Shown here piece by piece: positions 33,049 to 42,078 of a stretch of 64,000 bases of DNA. Where the stretch lies: contig JBEEGH010000028.1 of assembly GCA_041166745.1 (NCBI GenBank), forward strand, positions 310,001 to 374,000, in the 5' to 3' direction. The notes below the pieces were generated by a model. That model did no database searches. It was not told the DNA's origin and saw only the letters and a list, made by a program, of their open reading frames with translations. The translations under genes were made by a program, and so were the position numbers. This stretch comes from DASUCS01 sp041166745. Its GTDB lineage: Bacteria > Actinomycetota > Acidimicrobiia > Acidimicrobiales > JACDCH01. The first letter of the stretch is position 1. The number at the start of each line of letters is the position of its first letter.

Positions 33049-35466
33049 ATGGCGCGCCGCACGAAGTCCTCCATTGAAACATCGGAACCGGCGCCGCGCT
33101 CGCTCGCCAATCTCACCGGGCGGGGCGCAGTCGTGAACCTCGTCTTCGGAGGTGTGGTCGATGCGCTCGCGGCGATCCAGGGCATCCTCGTGCCCCGTCT
33201 CCTCGGGCCGGGAAACGTGGGCCTGTTCGCCCTCGCATCAGGCGGTGTGGCGATCGGTCTCTCATTGAAGGCGGTCGACCTTCCGAAGAAGGTGGTGCAG
33301 GAGCGCGACGTCGATCTCCACACGGCCTACGGCGTGGCCTTCACGATGGAGATCATGCTGGCAGGGTTCTTCACGTTGGTCGTGCTCGGGATCGCGCCGA
33401 TCATCGCCCATCTGTACGACAAGCCCGAGCTGTGGTTGTTGACCAGCGTGCTGGCCGCAACGGTGTTCTCGACCGCCTTCTTGGAGCTGCCCGCGGCGAT
33501 CCCGTACCGCGAGATGAAGTTCTTTCGCCGGAACGTGCTCACGGCGGTGGGGCCGGTGGTGAGCTTCGCCGTCACGATTCCCGCCGCGTACTTGGGGGCA
33601 GGCGTCTGGTCGTTGGTGGCGGGAACGCTCGCCGGTTTCGCCGCTTCCGCGCTCGTGTTGCTGTTCGCCAGCCCCATCAGACCGAAGCTGACATGGGACG
33701 GCGTCGTGATGCGCCGATTCCTCAGCTTTGGTTGGCCGGTCTGGGTGTCAGGGCTGTGCGGACTGCTCGGCGGCTGGGGCTCGGTGTTCGCAGTGTCGGC
33801 GGCCGTCGGCGTGGCCGGGCTCGGGTTCTTCGACCTCGCGCAGAACTGGGCGATGCGCGCCCTGCAGATAAACGGCGTGTTGAGCGACGCAGTGTTTCCC
33901 GCCCTGTGTTCCATGCAGAGCTCCGTGGCCCGCCTGCGTCGTGCGTTCATCGCGATCACTCGCCTCGGCATGCTCTGGGCAGGGCCTGTCGGGTTCGCGC
34001 TGCTGCTGTTCTCGAAGCCGGCGATCGACATCCTGCTCGGCCCCTCGTGGCAACCGGCGTTGATCCTGATGCAGGCCGAGGCGGCCGGCATCATCTTCAA
34101 TTCGGTCGGCCAGTCCTGGAACTTGTTCTACGCCGCGCGAGGGCAGACGAAGCCATGGCTGGTCAACAGCGTCCTCGGTCTGGTGTGGACCTTCGTCGTC
34201 GTCGTACCCCTCGTGCTGCTGTTCGGCACCAACGGGGCGGCGATGTCGATCGTCGTGCTCGCGCTGGGGTCCTACGCCTTGCGCCAGTACTTCGTACGCA
34301 AGATCTTCGGGCCGATGTTCCTGCTCGGGCTCGCGTGGCGCGAGCTGCTCGTCGGAGGCATTGCCGCGGGCGCCACGTCGCTCGTGCGCCTGGCCGGCTG
34401 GGAGGTACGAAGCCTCGGCGGTTTCGTCGCGCAGGGGTTGCTGTATCTCGTGTTCGCCGCGGCGGCGACGCTCGTGCTGTGCCGTTCGTTGCTGACGGAC
34501 CTGTTCTCCGCCGTGCGCGCTCGCCCGTCGGTCGCGGTGGCGACCGCGGACGCGCAGGGCGCGCCCGATGACGGCCCCGCCTGGCGGAGGATGGTGACAC
34601 CGAGGGCGATGGCATTCCCGCTGCTGGCCGCGGCCGATCCCGACGGCACCACGCTCTGGGTCACCACGCGGGACTGGCCGGCGCTCGGCCGCCTCGACGT
34701 CGTCACGGGCCAGTGGCGCTGGACCGAGCTCCCCCCGTTTCCGCACGCGCCTTCGCCGGACGGATTCGGAGGCTGTTGGACGGCGTTGACGCGATCCAGC
34801 GCGCTCGCCCACGTGAGCGCGTCCGGTGACGTCCAGACGGTGCCCCTGACCCGCTCGCGCGAGCTGTTGGTGACCGCGGTGGCTGGCGAGCACGTTTGGG
34901 TGGTGGATGCCCATCGCAAGGTGCTCGTGCGGGTCCATGCGACCTCACACGATGCGATCGAAGTGGCACTGCCCGACTCGTTCATCAGAGCGGACTTCGT
35001 GGTGCTCGGACCGTCCGACGAGATCTGGGTGGCGGACACCCAGAGCGCGCACATCGCACTGGTGACTGACGCGACGTCGCCGTCGCCGCAACTGCGCGTC
35101 ATCGACGCACCGCATCCCACTCGGGCCATCGTCGCTGATCCCGATCGCGGCGGCGTGTGGCTGGGAGCATCCACGAAGTCGCAATTGAGCCTTCTCGACT
35201 CGACGGGCACGGTGCTCGCGACCGTGGAACTGCCCGCTGTCCCCTTCGGGCTGTGCCGGCTGCACGACGGCCGCTTGGCGACCGCGTTCAAGGATGGCGA
35301 CTCGTTGTGCATCGTGGACGCGGAAAGGGGGACGACACTTGCCGTCCCCCTTCCTGCTGGAAGCATGCCGATGGGATGTGCCGCCATCGGTCAGCGGCTC
35401 TTCGTCACCCTCGGCGCGGCGTCGGAGATCGTCGAGATCCCGCTTGCTGCGCTCGTGGAGACGTGA
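33049..35466 (+). CDS. Polysaccharide flippase (MOP/Wzx) fused to a C-terminal beta-propeller
   Basis: The 805-residue protein has two parts. Residues 1 to about 500 form a polytopic membrane flippase of the oligosaccharide-exporter type (VPRLLGPGNVGLFALASGG, FGWPVWVSGLCGLLGG, LLFSKPAIDILLG), with about 12-14 helices. This class flips lipid-linked oligosaccharide across the membrane. From about residue 520 comes a soluble segment of short beta-rich repeats (TLWVTTRDWPALGRLD, EHVWVVDAHRKVLVRV, EIWVADTQSAHIALV, RLFVTLG). It resembles Vgb/YncE-type propeller blades. Such a fusion is not one I know. ATG 33049 or GTG 33046 are possible starts. It converges tail to tail with the NHL gene, with 4 bp between. 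Confidence 0.82.
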   Translation: MARRTKSSIETSEPAPRSLANLTGRGAVVNLVFGGVVDALAAIQGILVPRLLGPGNVGLFALASGGVAIGLSLKAVDLPKKVVQERDVDLHTAYGVAFTMEIMLAGFFTLVVLGIAPIIAHLYDKPELWLLTSVLAATVFSTAFLELPAAIPYREMKFFRRNVLTAVGPVVSFAVTIPAAYLGAGVWSLVAGTLAGFAASALVLLFASPIRPKLTWDGVVMRRFLSFGWPVWVSGLCGLLGGWGSVFAVSAAVGVAGLGFFDLAQNWAMRALQINGVLSDAVFPALCSMQSSVARLRRAFIAITRLGMLWAGPVGFALLLFSKPAIDILLGPSWQPALILMQAEAAGIIFNSVGQSWNLFYAARGQTKPWLVNSVLGLVWTFVVVVPLVLLFGTNGAAMSIVVLALGSYALRQYFVRKIFGPMFLLGLAWRELLVGGIAAGATSLVRLAGWEVRSLGGFVAQGLLYLVFAAAATLVLCRSLLTDLFSAVRARPSVAVATADAQGAPDDGPAWRRMVTPRAMAFPLLAAADPDGTTLWVTTRDWPALGRLDVVTGQWRWTELPPFPHAPSPDGFGGCWTALTRSSALAHVSASGDVQTVPLTRSRELLVTAVAGEHVWVVDAHRKVLVRVHATSHDAIEVALPDSFIRADFVVLGPSDEIWVADTQSAHIALVTDATSPSPQLRVIDAPHPTRAIVADPDRGGVWLGASTKSQLSLLDSTGTVLATVELPAVPFGLCRLHDGRLATAFKDGDSLCIVDAERGTTLAVPLPAGSMPMGCAAIGQRLFVTLGAASEIVEIPLAALVET

Positions 35467-35470
35467 TGAC

Positions 35471-37693
35471 TCAGCCGGGGGTGATCTTCCGGACGCGGTG
35501 GGTCAACGAATCCGCCACGTAGAGGTTGCCAGCCGGGTCGAAGGTGAGCGAAGACGGATCCGACATGATCGTCGACCCGGTTCGGGGTGACGCGTTCTCG
35601 CCCGCGAACCCACACACCGGCGTGACGCCCCTCAGCGGCGTCCAGCCTGCGGTGGTGATCATCGTCGAGGTCGGGGAGCCCGGGGCGTTCACCTTGCGGA
35701 TGATGCAGTTGCCGGTGTCGGCGATGAAAAGGTTGCCGGCACCGTCGATCGCGACCCCTCGTGGGTAGTTCAGCGCCGACTGCTTGGCGTTCTGGCCTTC
35801 GGGGGAGTAGCCCACCACGCCAGAACCGGCCACCGTCTCGATCTGCCCCGTCGCGGCGAGGACCCTCCGGATGCGTTGGTTGCCGGCGTCAGCGACGTAG
35901 ACGTTGTTCGACGCGTCGACCGCAACCGTGACCGGGCCGCTGAGCGAGGCCGCCGCCGCCGGCCCGCCGTCACCGGCGAATGCCTGGATGCCGTTGCCCG
36001 CGATGGTGGTGATGGTGCTCGTGGCACTCACGTCACCGTTGACCGCCGAGAGGCGACGGACGCGGTTGTTGCCCGTGTCGGTCACGAGCAGGTCACCGGC
36101 CGTGTCGAAGACGAGACCCGACGGCCGGTTGAACATGGCCGACCGAGCCTCGCCGCCGTCGCCACCGAAGCCCGCGGTGCCGTTGCCGGCAATGGTCGTG
36201 ATCACGCCGGTCGAGGCCGCGATCTTGCGAACCCGGTTGTTCCAGTCGGCAACGAAGATGTTGCCCTGCCCGTCGGCCGCGACACCGCTGAGGAAGCCGA
36301 GGGTCGCGTTGGTGGCTGCGCCACCGTCACCTGAGAACCCACTGACGCCGGGTGTTCCCGCCACGGCGACGACGACTCCGTCCGGACGCACGGCCCGCAC
36401 CTCGTTGTCGTGCGCGTCGGCCACCAAGAGGCGGCCGTCCTTCGTCCACGCGACGGCCGTCGGTTGGTTGAGCTGGGCCGCCGAGGCGAGCCCATTGTCG
36501 CCCGAGTAGCCGAGGGTTCCGTTGCCTGCCACCGTGCTTGTCCTGTTGGCCGACGTCGTGACCATGCGGACGCGCCGGTTGCCCTGATCGGCGACGTACA
36601 CGTTGCGGTTGCCGTCGAGCGAGACGCTCACAGGGAAGTTGAGGGCCGCGTTCGCGGGACGCCCGCCATCGCCGCTGAAGCCGGCGGCACCCGTACCCAT
36701 GTAGGTGGAGATGACGCCGTTGCGAATCGACCGGACACGCTGATTGCCGCTGTCCGCGACGTACACGGTGCCTTGGTTGTCGACGGCCACGCCGAGCGGG
36801 TAGTTCAGCGCCGCCGCACTCGCCTGTCCGCCATCGCCCTTGTAGCCGGCCGTGCCGGTGCCTGCGAACGTGGTGATCACCGACGTCGTGAGGTCGACCC
36901 GGCGGATCTTGTTGTTCCCCGCGTCGGAGATGTACAGCGAGCTTCCCCGCACCGCGAGATCCGATGGGAGATTGAGTGTCGCCGCGGTCGCGTTGCCACC
37001 GTCACCGGTGCCGGCCGCGGTGCCAGTACCGGCAATCGTGGTGATGGTGCCCGAAGACGTGACCCGCCGGATGCGGTGGTTCTTGTTGTCGGCGATGTAG
37101 ATGTTGCCGGAGCTGTCGACGACGAGCCCTGTGGGGAAGTTGAGCTGTGCCGCCGTGGCCGCACCGCCGTCGCCGCTGAAGCCGGCAACGCCGTTGCCCG
37201 CGACGGTGCTGAGCACGCCGGTGGCGTGATCGACCTTGCGGATCCGCTGGTTCCAGCGGTCGGCGATGAGCAGGTTGCCGGAGTTGTCCACCGCGAGACC
37301 ACTCGGGGTGTACAGGCTGGCGTGGCGGGCATCGCCGCCGTCGCCGTAGGGAGCGATCGCGTCGCCGTACTTTCCGGCGGCACCGTTGCCTGCGACCAGC
37401 CTGGTCGTGCCGTCCGCCGCGACGCCACAAACGATGCTGTGGGTGTTGTCCGAGACATAGAACCCGCCAGCACCGTCAGGCACGACCGCCGACGGCTCCA
37501 GGCCCATCGCGATCGCGTTGGGCGAGCAGAGCCCGCCGAGAACGGTGCTGATGACCGGGGTGGTGGCGGCACTGGCCGGGACCGAGCCGGCAAAGAGCGA
37601 GCCGAGAACGAGTGTCAACGAGACCAGAACCGTGATGCTGCGCGACCGCCGTCGCCTCGTGACGGAACCCTCGACAGGGTTTTCGAACCACAT
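35471..37693 (-). CDS. Secreted 12-blade NHL-repeat propeller protein
   Basis: The 740-residue protein has a signal peptide (residues 20-42, cleavage near PASA) and 12 NHL-type units, ten or so built on a core like AGxGTAGFSGDGG...LNxPxGVAVD...NVYVADxxNxRIRRV. Twelve units fit two six-bladed propellers in tandem. Extra cysteines sit in the first unit (LCSP and IVCG) and near the end (GNCII and TPVCGF), so the ends may be closed by disulfides. NHL domains bind proteins or glycans; the ligand is unknown. ATG 37693 has GGAGG about ten bases upstream. It is closely related to the protein encoded at 38296. Confidence 0.88.
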   Translation of the reverse strand: MWFENPVEGSVTRRRRSRSITVLVSLTLVLGSLFAGSVPASAATTPVISTVLGGLCSPNAIAMGLEPSAVVPDGAGGFYVSDNTHSIVCGVAADGTTRLVAGNGAAGKYGDAIAPYGDGGDARHASLYTPSGLAVDNSGNLLIADRWNQRIRKVDHATGVLSTVAGNGVAGFSGDGGAATAAQLNFPTGLVVDSSGNIYIADNKNHRIRRVTSSGTITTIAGTGTAAGTGDGGNATAATLNLPSDLAVRGSSLYISDAGNNKIRRVDLTTSVITTFAGTGTAGYKGDGGQASAAALNYPLGVAVDNQGTVYVADSGNQRVRSIRNGVISTYMGTGAAGFSGDGGRPANAALNFPVSVSLDGNRNVYVADQGNRRVRMVTTSANRTSTVAGNGTLGYSGDNGLASAAQLNQPTAVAWTKDGRLLVADAHDNEVRAVRPDGVVVAVAGTPGVSGFSGDGGAATNATLGFLSGVAADGQGNIFVADWNNRVRKIAASTGVITTIAGNGTAGFGGDGGEARSAMFNRPSGLVFDTAGDLLVTDTGNNRVRRLSAVNGDVSATSTITTIAGNGIQAFAGDGGPAAAASLSGPVTVAVDASNNVYVADAGNQRIRRVLAATGQIETVAGSGVVGYSPEGQNAKQSALNYPRGVAIDGAGNLFIADTGNCIIRKVNAPGSPTSTMITTAGWTPLRGVTPVCGFAGENASPRTGSTIMSDPSSLTFDPAGNLYVADSLTHRVRKITPG

Positions 37694-37925
37694 GAACTTA
37701 CGACCTCCAATAGGGTGAATCTGCCCACAATGCACATCACGGCGGGTTCGGCTCAATGGCGCGATCGGGTGGTTTTGCGTGCGAAACCGGACCAGTTCGT
37801 CGAGCATGGTCCGTATGAGCCACGACGACATTCACCCGAAATGGGGAGGAATCGGGCTCGCCGCCGTCGAACCTTGCAACCGGCGATCCGGGAGGGATCG
37901 ATCGAGTCGTGGGGAGCTTGATGTC

Positions 37926-38282
37926 ATGCGCAAGATCGCTGTTCTGACGGCGGCCGTGGCCGTCGCCGCTGCGGGTGTCCTGGGGGCCGTTCCGGCCCAT
38001 GCCGACCTGGTGTGCGCCTCGCCTGGCGGACCGACCGTCAGCGCCTGTGCCAGCGCCGACGACTCGCACGGTGCGATCACCGCCGGCTCGTCCGGCCAGC
38101 CCGTGGGTGGCGTCGTGGGGGTGTACGGCAACTCGCAGGGTTCGGGTGCCGCGCTGGCCCAGGGCAACACCAACAACCCCTCGCCGGCCAACGGCTGGGT
38201 GCTGGTGTCCGGCTCGTCCGGCGGCGTGAATGTTGCCTGCGGGACCGCGGGCGCGCCCGACCCCGCTGCCACCTGCCCCTGA
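37926..38282 (+). CDS. Small secreted Gly/Ala-rich protein (A)
   Basis: The 118-residue protein has a signal peptide with hydrophobic core (MRKIAVLTAAVAVAAAGVL) ending near AHA. The mature part of about 90 residues is rich in Gly, Ser and Ala and has four Cys, in DLVCAS, SACASAD, VACGTAG and ATCP, which could form two disulfides. I recognise no domain. It is divergent from the first NHL gene and convergent with the second, so it lies in the middle of the exported-protein block. It resembles, in size and composition rather than clear sequence identity, the secreted proteins at 57561 and 60831. ATG 37926 was chosen because it starts the signal peptide. Confidence 0.75.
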   Translation: MRKIAVLTAAVAVAAAGVLGAVPAHADLVCASPGGPTVSACASADDSHGAITAGSSGQPVGGVVGVYGNSQGSGAALAQGNTNNPSPANGWVLVSGSSGGVNVACGTAGAPDPAATCP

Positions 38283-38295
38283 GCCCTCGCCCGTC

Positions 38296-40512
38296 CTACA
38301 GGACGGTGAAGCTCCGAACGCGGTGCGACAAGGAGTCGGCGACCACGATGGTCCCGCGGCTCGTCAACGCGACTCCTGTCGGACTGTTGAGCGTGGTGCC
38401 CCACCGGGGCGGCGCCCCGGCGTCACCGAACTCGCACACGGGAGCAAGGCCGCGCACCGGCGTCCAACCCACCAGGGTGATCAGGAGCCCGGCGTCGCGG
38501 CCGGACGCGCTGACGCGCCGAACGAGGCAGTTGCCTTTGTCGGCGATGTAGACGTCGCCGTTGCTGGCCATGGCGACGCCGGTGGGATGGTCCAGCCTCG
38601 ACTCGGTGGCCGGGGTGCGCTCGGGCGAGTAGCCGACGTCGCCGCTACCGGCGACCGTCGTGAGAAGGCCGGTGTCCAGGTCGAGCGCACGCACCCGGTT
38701 GTTCTCCACATCCGCGATCACGAGCGTGTGGCCGGAGACCGCGACCCCGGCAGGGCCGTGCAATCGGGCGGCGACGCCGGGGCCGCCGTCGCCATCCATA
38801 CCGGCCCGGCCGTCGCCGGCGATGGTGGTGATCGTGCCGTCCGGGCCGATGCGGCGCACTCGGTTGTTCCCGGTGTCGGCGACGTACAACGTGCCGTCGC
38901 GGTCGACCGCGACACCTGAGGGTCCGGACAACCTGGCGGTGCTGGCCGGTCCGCCGTCGCCGTCGGACCCGGACGTTCCCGTGCCCGCGACAGTGGTGAT
39001 CGTGCCGTCCGGAGCGACCCGCCGGACGGCGTCGTTCCCGACGTCCGCGATGTACACCGAGCCATCGCCGCCGACGGCCACCCCGGTGGGGAACTCGAGG
39101 GCCGCGTCCACCGCGGGACCACCGTCCCCGTGGTAGCCGGCGACGCCCGGTGTGCCTGCGATGGTCTGGATGGTGAGGTCGGGCCCGATGCGGCGCACGA
39201 CGTGGTTCAGGCTGTCGGCGACGATCACCGCGTCATCCGGAGTCGTCGCGACCCCGATCGGTTCGTAGAGCTCGGCCGCCGCGGCGCCTTCGCCATCGCC
39301 GGAGTGCGCGGCCAGGCCGTTGCCGGCCACGGTGGTGATGTCACCTTGCTGGCTGATGGCTCTGACTCGGTGGTTGTTGCTGTCCGCCACGAGGAGGCCT
39401 CGCTGGGGATCCCAGGCCACGCTCACGGGAAAGGCGAGCTCGGCCTCGACACCCGGACCACCGTCACCGCTGAACCCGGCGGTACCGACGCCCGCGAGCG
39501 TGGAGATGACTCCGGCGCGATCCACCACTCGCACGCGATGGTTGCTCGAGTCGGCGATCGCGAAGCCTGTCGGCGTGATCGCGACGCCGAGCGGTTGTGA
39601 CAAGTGCGCCTCGGTGGCGGGCGCGCCGTCACCGGAGGAGCCGCCTAGACCGGTGCCGGCGACGGTGGTCACGATCCCGTCGCGGGAGATCCGCCGGATG
39701 CGGTTGTTCAATGCGTCCGCCACGTAGATCTCGTCCTGGTCGTCGACCGCGACGGCCACAGGAAGATCGAGCGGCGCGCTGAGCGCCGGACCGCCGTCGC
39801 CCCCGAAGCCCGCGAGCCCGGTGCCGGCGATCGTGGTGATCGTCTTGGTGCGGGCGTCGATGCGGCGCACGCGGTTGTTCTTGCTGTCGGCGATGTACAC
39901 GTTGCTCGACCGGTCCACCGCGACGCCTGTGGGGAACGAGAGCTGCGCGGCATCGGCAGGGCCCCCATCACCCGCGTCTCCCGCGACGCCGGTTCCCGCG
40001 ATGGAGGTGATCACGCCGGAGGTTCGCTCGACGCGGCGCACGCGGTTGTTCCACCGGTCGGCGATGAGCAGATCACCGGCGGGCGTGACCGCCAGACTCG
40101 ACGGCAGGTACAGCTCCGCGTAGATCGCGCGCATGCCGTCACCCGTGTAGCCCGTGGCCCCGTTGCCGGCCACGACGGTCACGTGGCCGGAGCGGTCGAC
40201 GTGGCAGACCACGGCGTGGATCGAGTCGCTGACGTACAGGCCGCCGTCGTTGTCGGCCGCCACGGCCAACGGCGCGACTGCGAACGAGCGAGCCCCTGTG
40301 GGAGAACACCGCGCGCCGGCAATCGTGCCGGTCGCCGGTAGCCCCGCGGCGACGCCGTCAGCCCCGATCAGCGGGAGCGGGGCACCCGCTGGCGTCGGGT
40401 TCGGCGCGTTCCGGTGATCGGCGATCGTGCCGGGGATCGCGCCGGCGGCGACGATAAGCAGTGCGACCAGGAGTTGGCGGCGGTGCCGAGGCGGCGCCGC
40501 ACGTTCGCGCAC
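38296..40512 (-). CDS. Secreted 12-blade NHL-repeat propeller protein (paralogue)
   Basis: The 738-residue protein has an N-terminal signal or anchor (residues 12-31) and again 12 NHL-type units with AGTGxAGxxGDGGPA and VYIADxxNxRVRRI cores. The same extra cysteines as in the other NHL protein recur (ARCSP, VVCHV, GNCLV, APVCEF), as does a shared C-terminal stretch (VGYSPE, GWTPVRG, VVADSLSHRVR). This makes the two clear paralogues. GTG 40512 is used as start. It lies 17 bp downstream of the duplicated-domain gene on the same strand, likely one operon. The ligand is unknown. Confidence 0.87.
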   Translation of the reverse strand: MRERAAPPRHRRQLLVALLIVAAGAIPGTIADHRNAPNPTPAGAPLPLIGADGVAAGLPATGTIAGARCSPTGARSFAVAPLAVAADNDGGLYVSDSIHAVVCHVDRSGHVTVVAGNGATGYTGDGMRAIYAELYLPSSLAVTPAGDLLIADRWNNRVRRVERTSGVITSIAGTGVAGDAGDGGPADAAQLSFPTGVAVDRSSNVYIADSKNNRVRRIDARTKTITTIAGTGLAGFGGDGGPALSAPLDLPVAVAVDDQDEIYVADALNNRIRRISRDGIVTTVAGTGLGGSSGDGAPATEAHLSQPLGVAITPTGFAIADSSNHRVRVVDRAGVISTLAGVGTAGFSGDGGPGVEAELAFPVSVAWDPQRGLLVADSNNHRVRAISQQGDITTVAGNGLAAHSGDGEGAAAAELYEPIGVATTPDDAVIVADSLNHVVRRIGPDLTIQTIAGTPGVAGYHGDGGPAVDAALEFPTGVAVGGDGSVYIADVGNDAVRRVAPDGTITTVAGTGTSGSDGDGGPASTARLSGPSGVAVDRDGTLYVADTGNNRVRRIGPDGTITTIAGDGRAGMDGDGGPGVAARLHGPAGVAVSGHTLVIADVENNRVRALDLDTGLLTTVAGSGDVGYSPERTPATESRLDHPTGVAMASNGDVYIADKGNCLVRRVSASGRDAGLLITLVGWTPVRGLAPVCEFGDAGAPPRWGTTLNSPTGVALTSRGTIVVADSLSHRVRSFTVL

Positions 40513-40529
40513 GCGCGGACGCTACCGCC

Positions 40530-41864
40530 TCACCCCGGGCTGATGGTCCAGTTGAACGTGCCGGACTGATGGAACGGCGGCATCGGATCGGATGGAGACA
40601 GGAAGGTGGCCGTGCCGCTGTAGCTGCCCGAGCCCGACCATCCGGCCCACTTGCCGGCGGTCTGGTCGATCGTCACCTGCGCGTTGATCGTCCATTGCAC
40701 GTCAGCGAATGCCGGTGCGGTCGCCATTCCGTGGATCTCTCCGGCGATGCTGGTCATCTGCGGCGGAAGCGCCGAGACCTTGTAGGTGCCCCAGAACTCC
40801 CAGCCACCGGGGACCTGCTGCCAGCTGAGCTCCATCTCGGCCGGGCCACCGCCGAAGTCGCCCGGGCCGTTCTCGCCCCGCCACTGGCTGTTCTCCCACG
40901 AATCCGCGACCGGGTTGTAGGCCCCGGGATCGGTGCGGTCGAGGGCCGAGGTCAAGGTCAGCGGTCCGCCGTTGGAGGGATTCGGTCCACAGGTCGTGCT
41001 GCGCGCCGGTCCGAAGATGTTCGTCGCGGTGAACACCCAGTCGAGCCCGCCCCACGTGTAGCGGCCGGTGACCATCAGACCCTGTTGGACACCGACGCGG
41101 TAGATCACCGTGTAGTAGTCGGACGTCTTGCGGTAGTTGCAGCCGCCGTCCGTGCTCAGCCAGTACGTCGTCGCGTTCGTCGGGTCGACGTTGATGCGAT
41201 CGTGGTGGGCCGCGGCGACGCGTTGGACCTTGCAGTTCGGGGTGGTGCCGCAGCCGTAGTCGGTGAAGTTGCCGAGCTGGAATCCGCCCAGAGCGTCGAC
41301 CTTCGTGCCCACGACCTTGGCCTGCACGCCGAACAGGTTCTGGTTGAGGTAGTCACGAGGCGAGGCGGGCGCAGGGTTCACCGCCGGCGGAGGCGGCGGT
41401 GGGGCCGGCGCCTTCGGCGGGCTCCAGATGTAGTTGGCGACGAGCGTGTACTGCCCGTTGGTGATGTAGTAGCGCCCGGCGACCTGCACGCGGTTGCCGT
41501 TGGCCACGACAATTGGGGCCGTCGACGGCCGGCAGTTCTGTCCGTTGGCGTCGCACTTGTAGTACTTGGTGTCGCTCTTCGTGTAGATCGTCAGGTTGCC
41601 GTTGGAGTCCTTGGCGGGGTTGACGTTCCCGTAGCTGGCGGTGACGTTGCCGACGACGAACCCGCCGGTCAGCCCGTCCACGTTCGGCGGCACATTGACG
41701 GCGTCCTGCACGACATCGCCGATGACCTGGTAGGGGTTCGTCTGCGCCGTGCTGGCCGCACCCGCCGGCGCATCCGGCACGAGGCCGACCGCGACGAGCG
41801 TCAGCGTCGCCGTCACGATCAGTAGCGCTCGTCGCACCATCACCCTCGGGCCCACACCGCGCAT
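40530..41864 (-). CDS. Secreted protein with an internally duplicated domain, function unknown
   Basis: The 444-residue protein has a signal peptide (about residues 12-36, ending AGAA). Residues 45-148 and 170-285 are two copies of one domain: VDGLTGGFVVGN (63-73) matches VDALGGFQLGN (189-199), and VQVAGRYY matches LMVTGRYT. Each ends with an aromatic, Ile-containing strand (VANYIW and FTATNIF). A Pro-rich linker (about 149-168) separates them. Both copies carry Cys pairs. A third, unrelated segment (300-444) is Gly/Trp-rich (WENSQWRGENG, WEFWGTYK). I recognise none of the domains. ATG 41864 follows a GGGAGGGG ribosome-binding site. It is the first gene of the unit with the second NHL protein. 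Confidence 0.78.
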   Translation of the reverse strand: MRGVGPRVMVRRALLIVTATLTLVAVGLVPDAPAGAASTAQTNPYQVIGDVVQDAVNVPPNVDGLTGGFVVGNVTASYGNVNPAKDSNGNLTIYTKSDTKYYKCDANGQNCRPSTAPIVVANGNRVQVAGRYYITNGQYTLVANYIWSPPKAPAPPPPPPAVNPAPASPRDYLNQNLFGVQAKVVGTKVDALGGFQLGNFTDYGCGTTPNCKVQRVAAAHHDRINVDPTNATTYWLSTDGGCNYRKTSDYYTVIYRVGVQQGLMVTGRYTWGGLDWVFTATNIFGPARSTTCGPNPSNGGPLTLTSALDRTDPGAYNPVADSWENSQWRGENGPGDFGGGPAEMELSWQQVPGGWEFWGTYKVSALPPQMTSIAGEIHGMATAPAFADVQWTINAQVTIDQTAGKWAGWSGSGSYSGTATFLSPSDPMPPFHQSGTFNWTISPG

Positions 41865-42078
41865 GAGTCCCCTCCCCTTCTACCCCAGCGAATTTTCACA
41901 AGCCGCTCGCACGACTCGGGAGTCCCCTAAGGGGATAGTTCGCCCATCTCACCCGAATTCCCTGCTGCCCCACCATCGCGAATGCGCCGGACAACGGGAG
42001 CCCTTCGCTCGGGGCCGGTTCCGCTGCCATACTCGCCGCGAGCGCTCGGTCGGGGGCCCGGGCTCGCAGGGGGGCAGG

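Noticed and set aside
36410..37921. Long plus-strand open frame (503 codons) opposite the first NHL gene
   Set aside because: It mirrors the repeat periodicity of the NHL units on the other strand and has no start context or domain.
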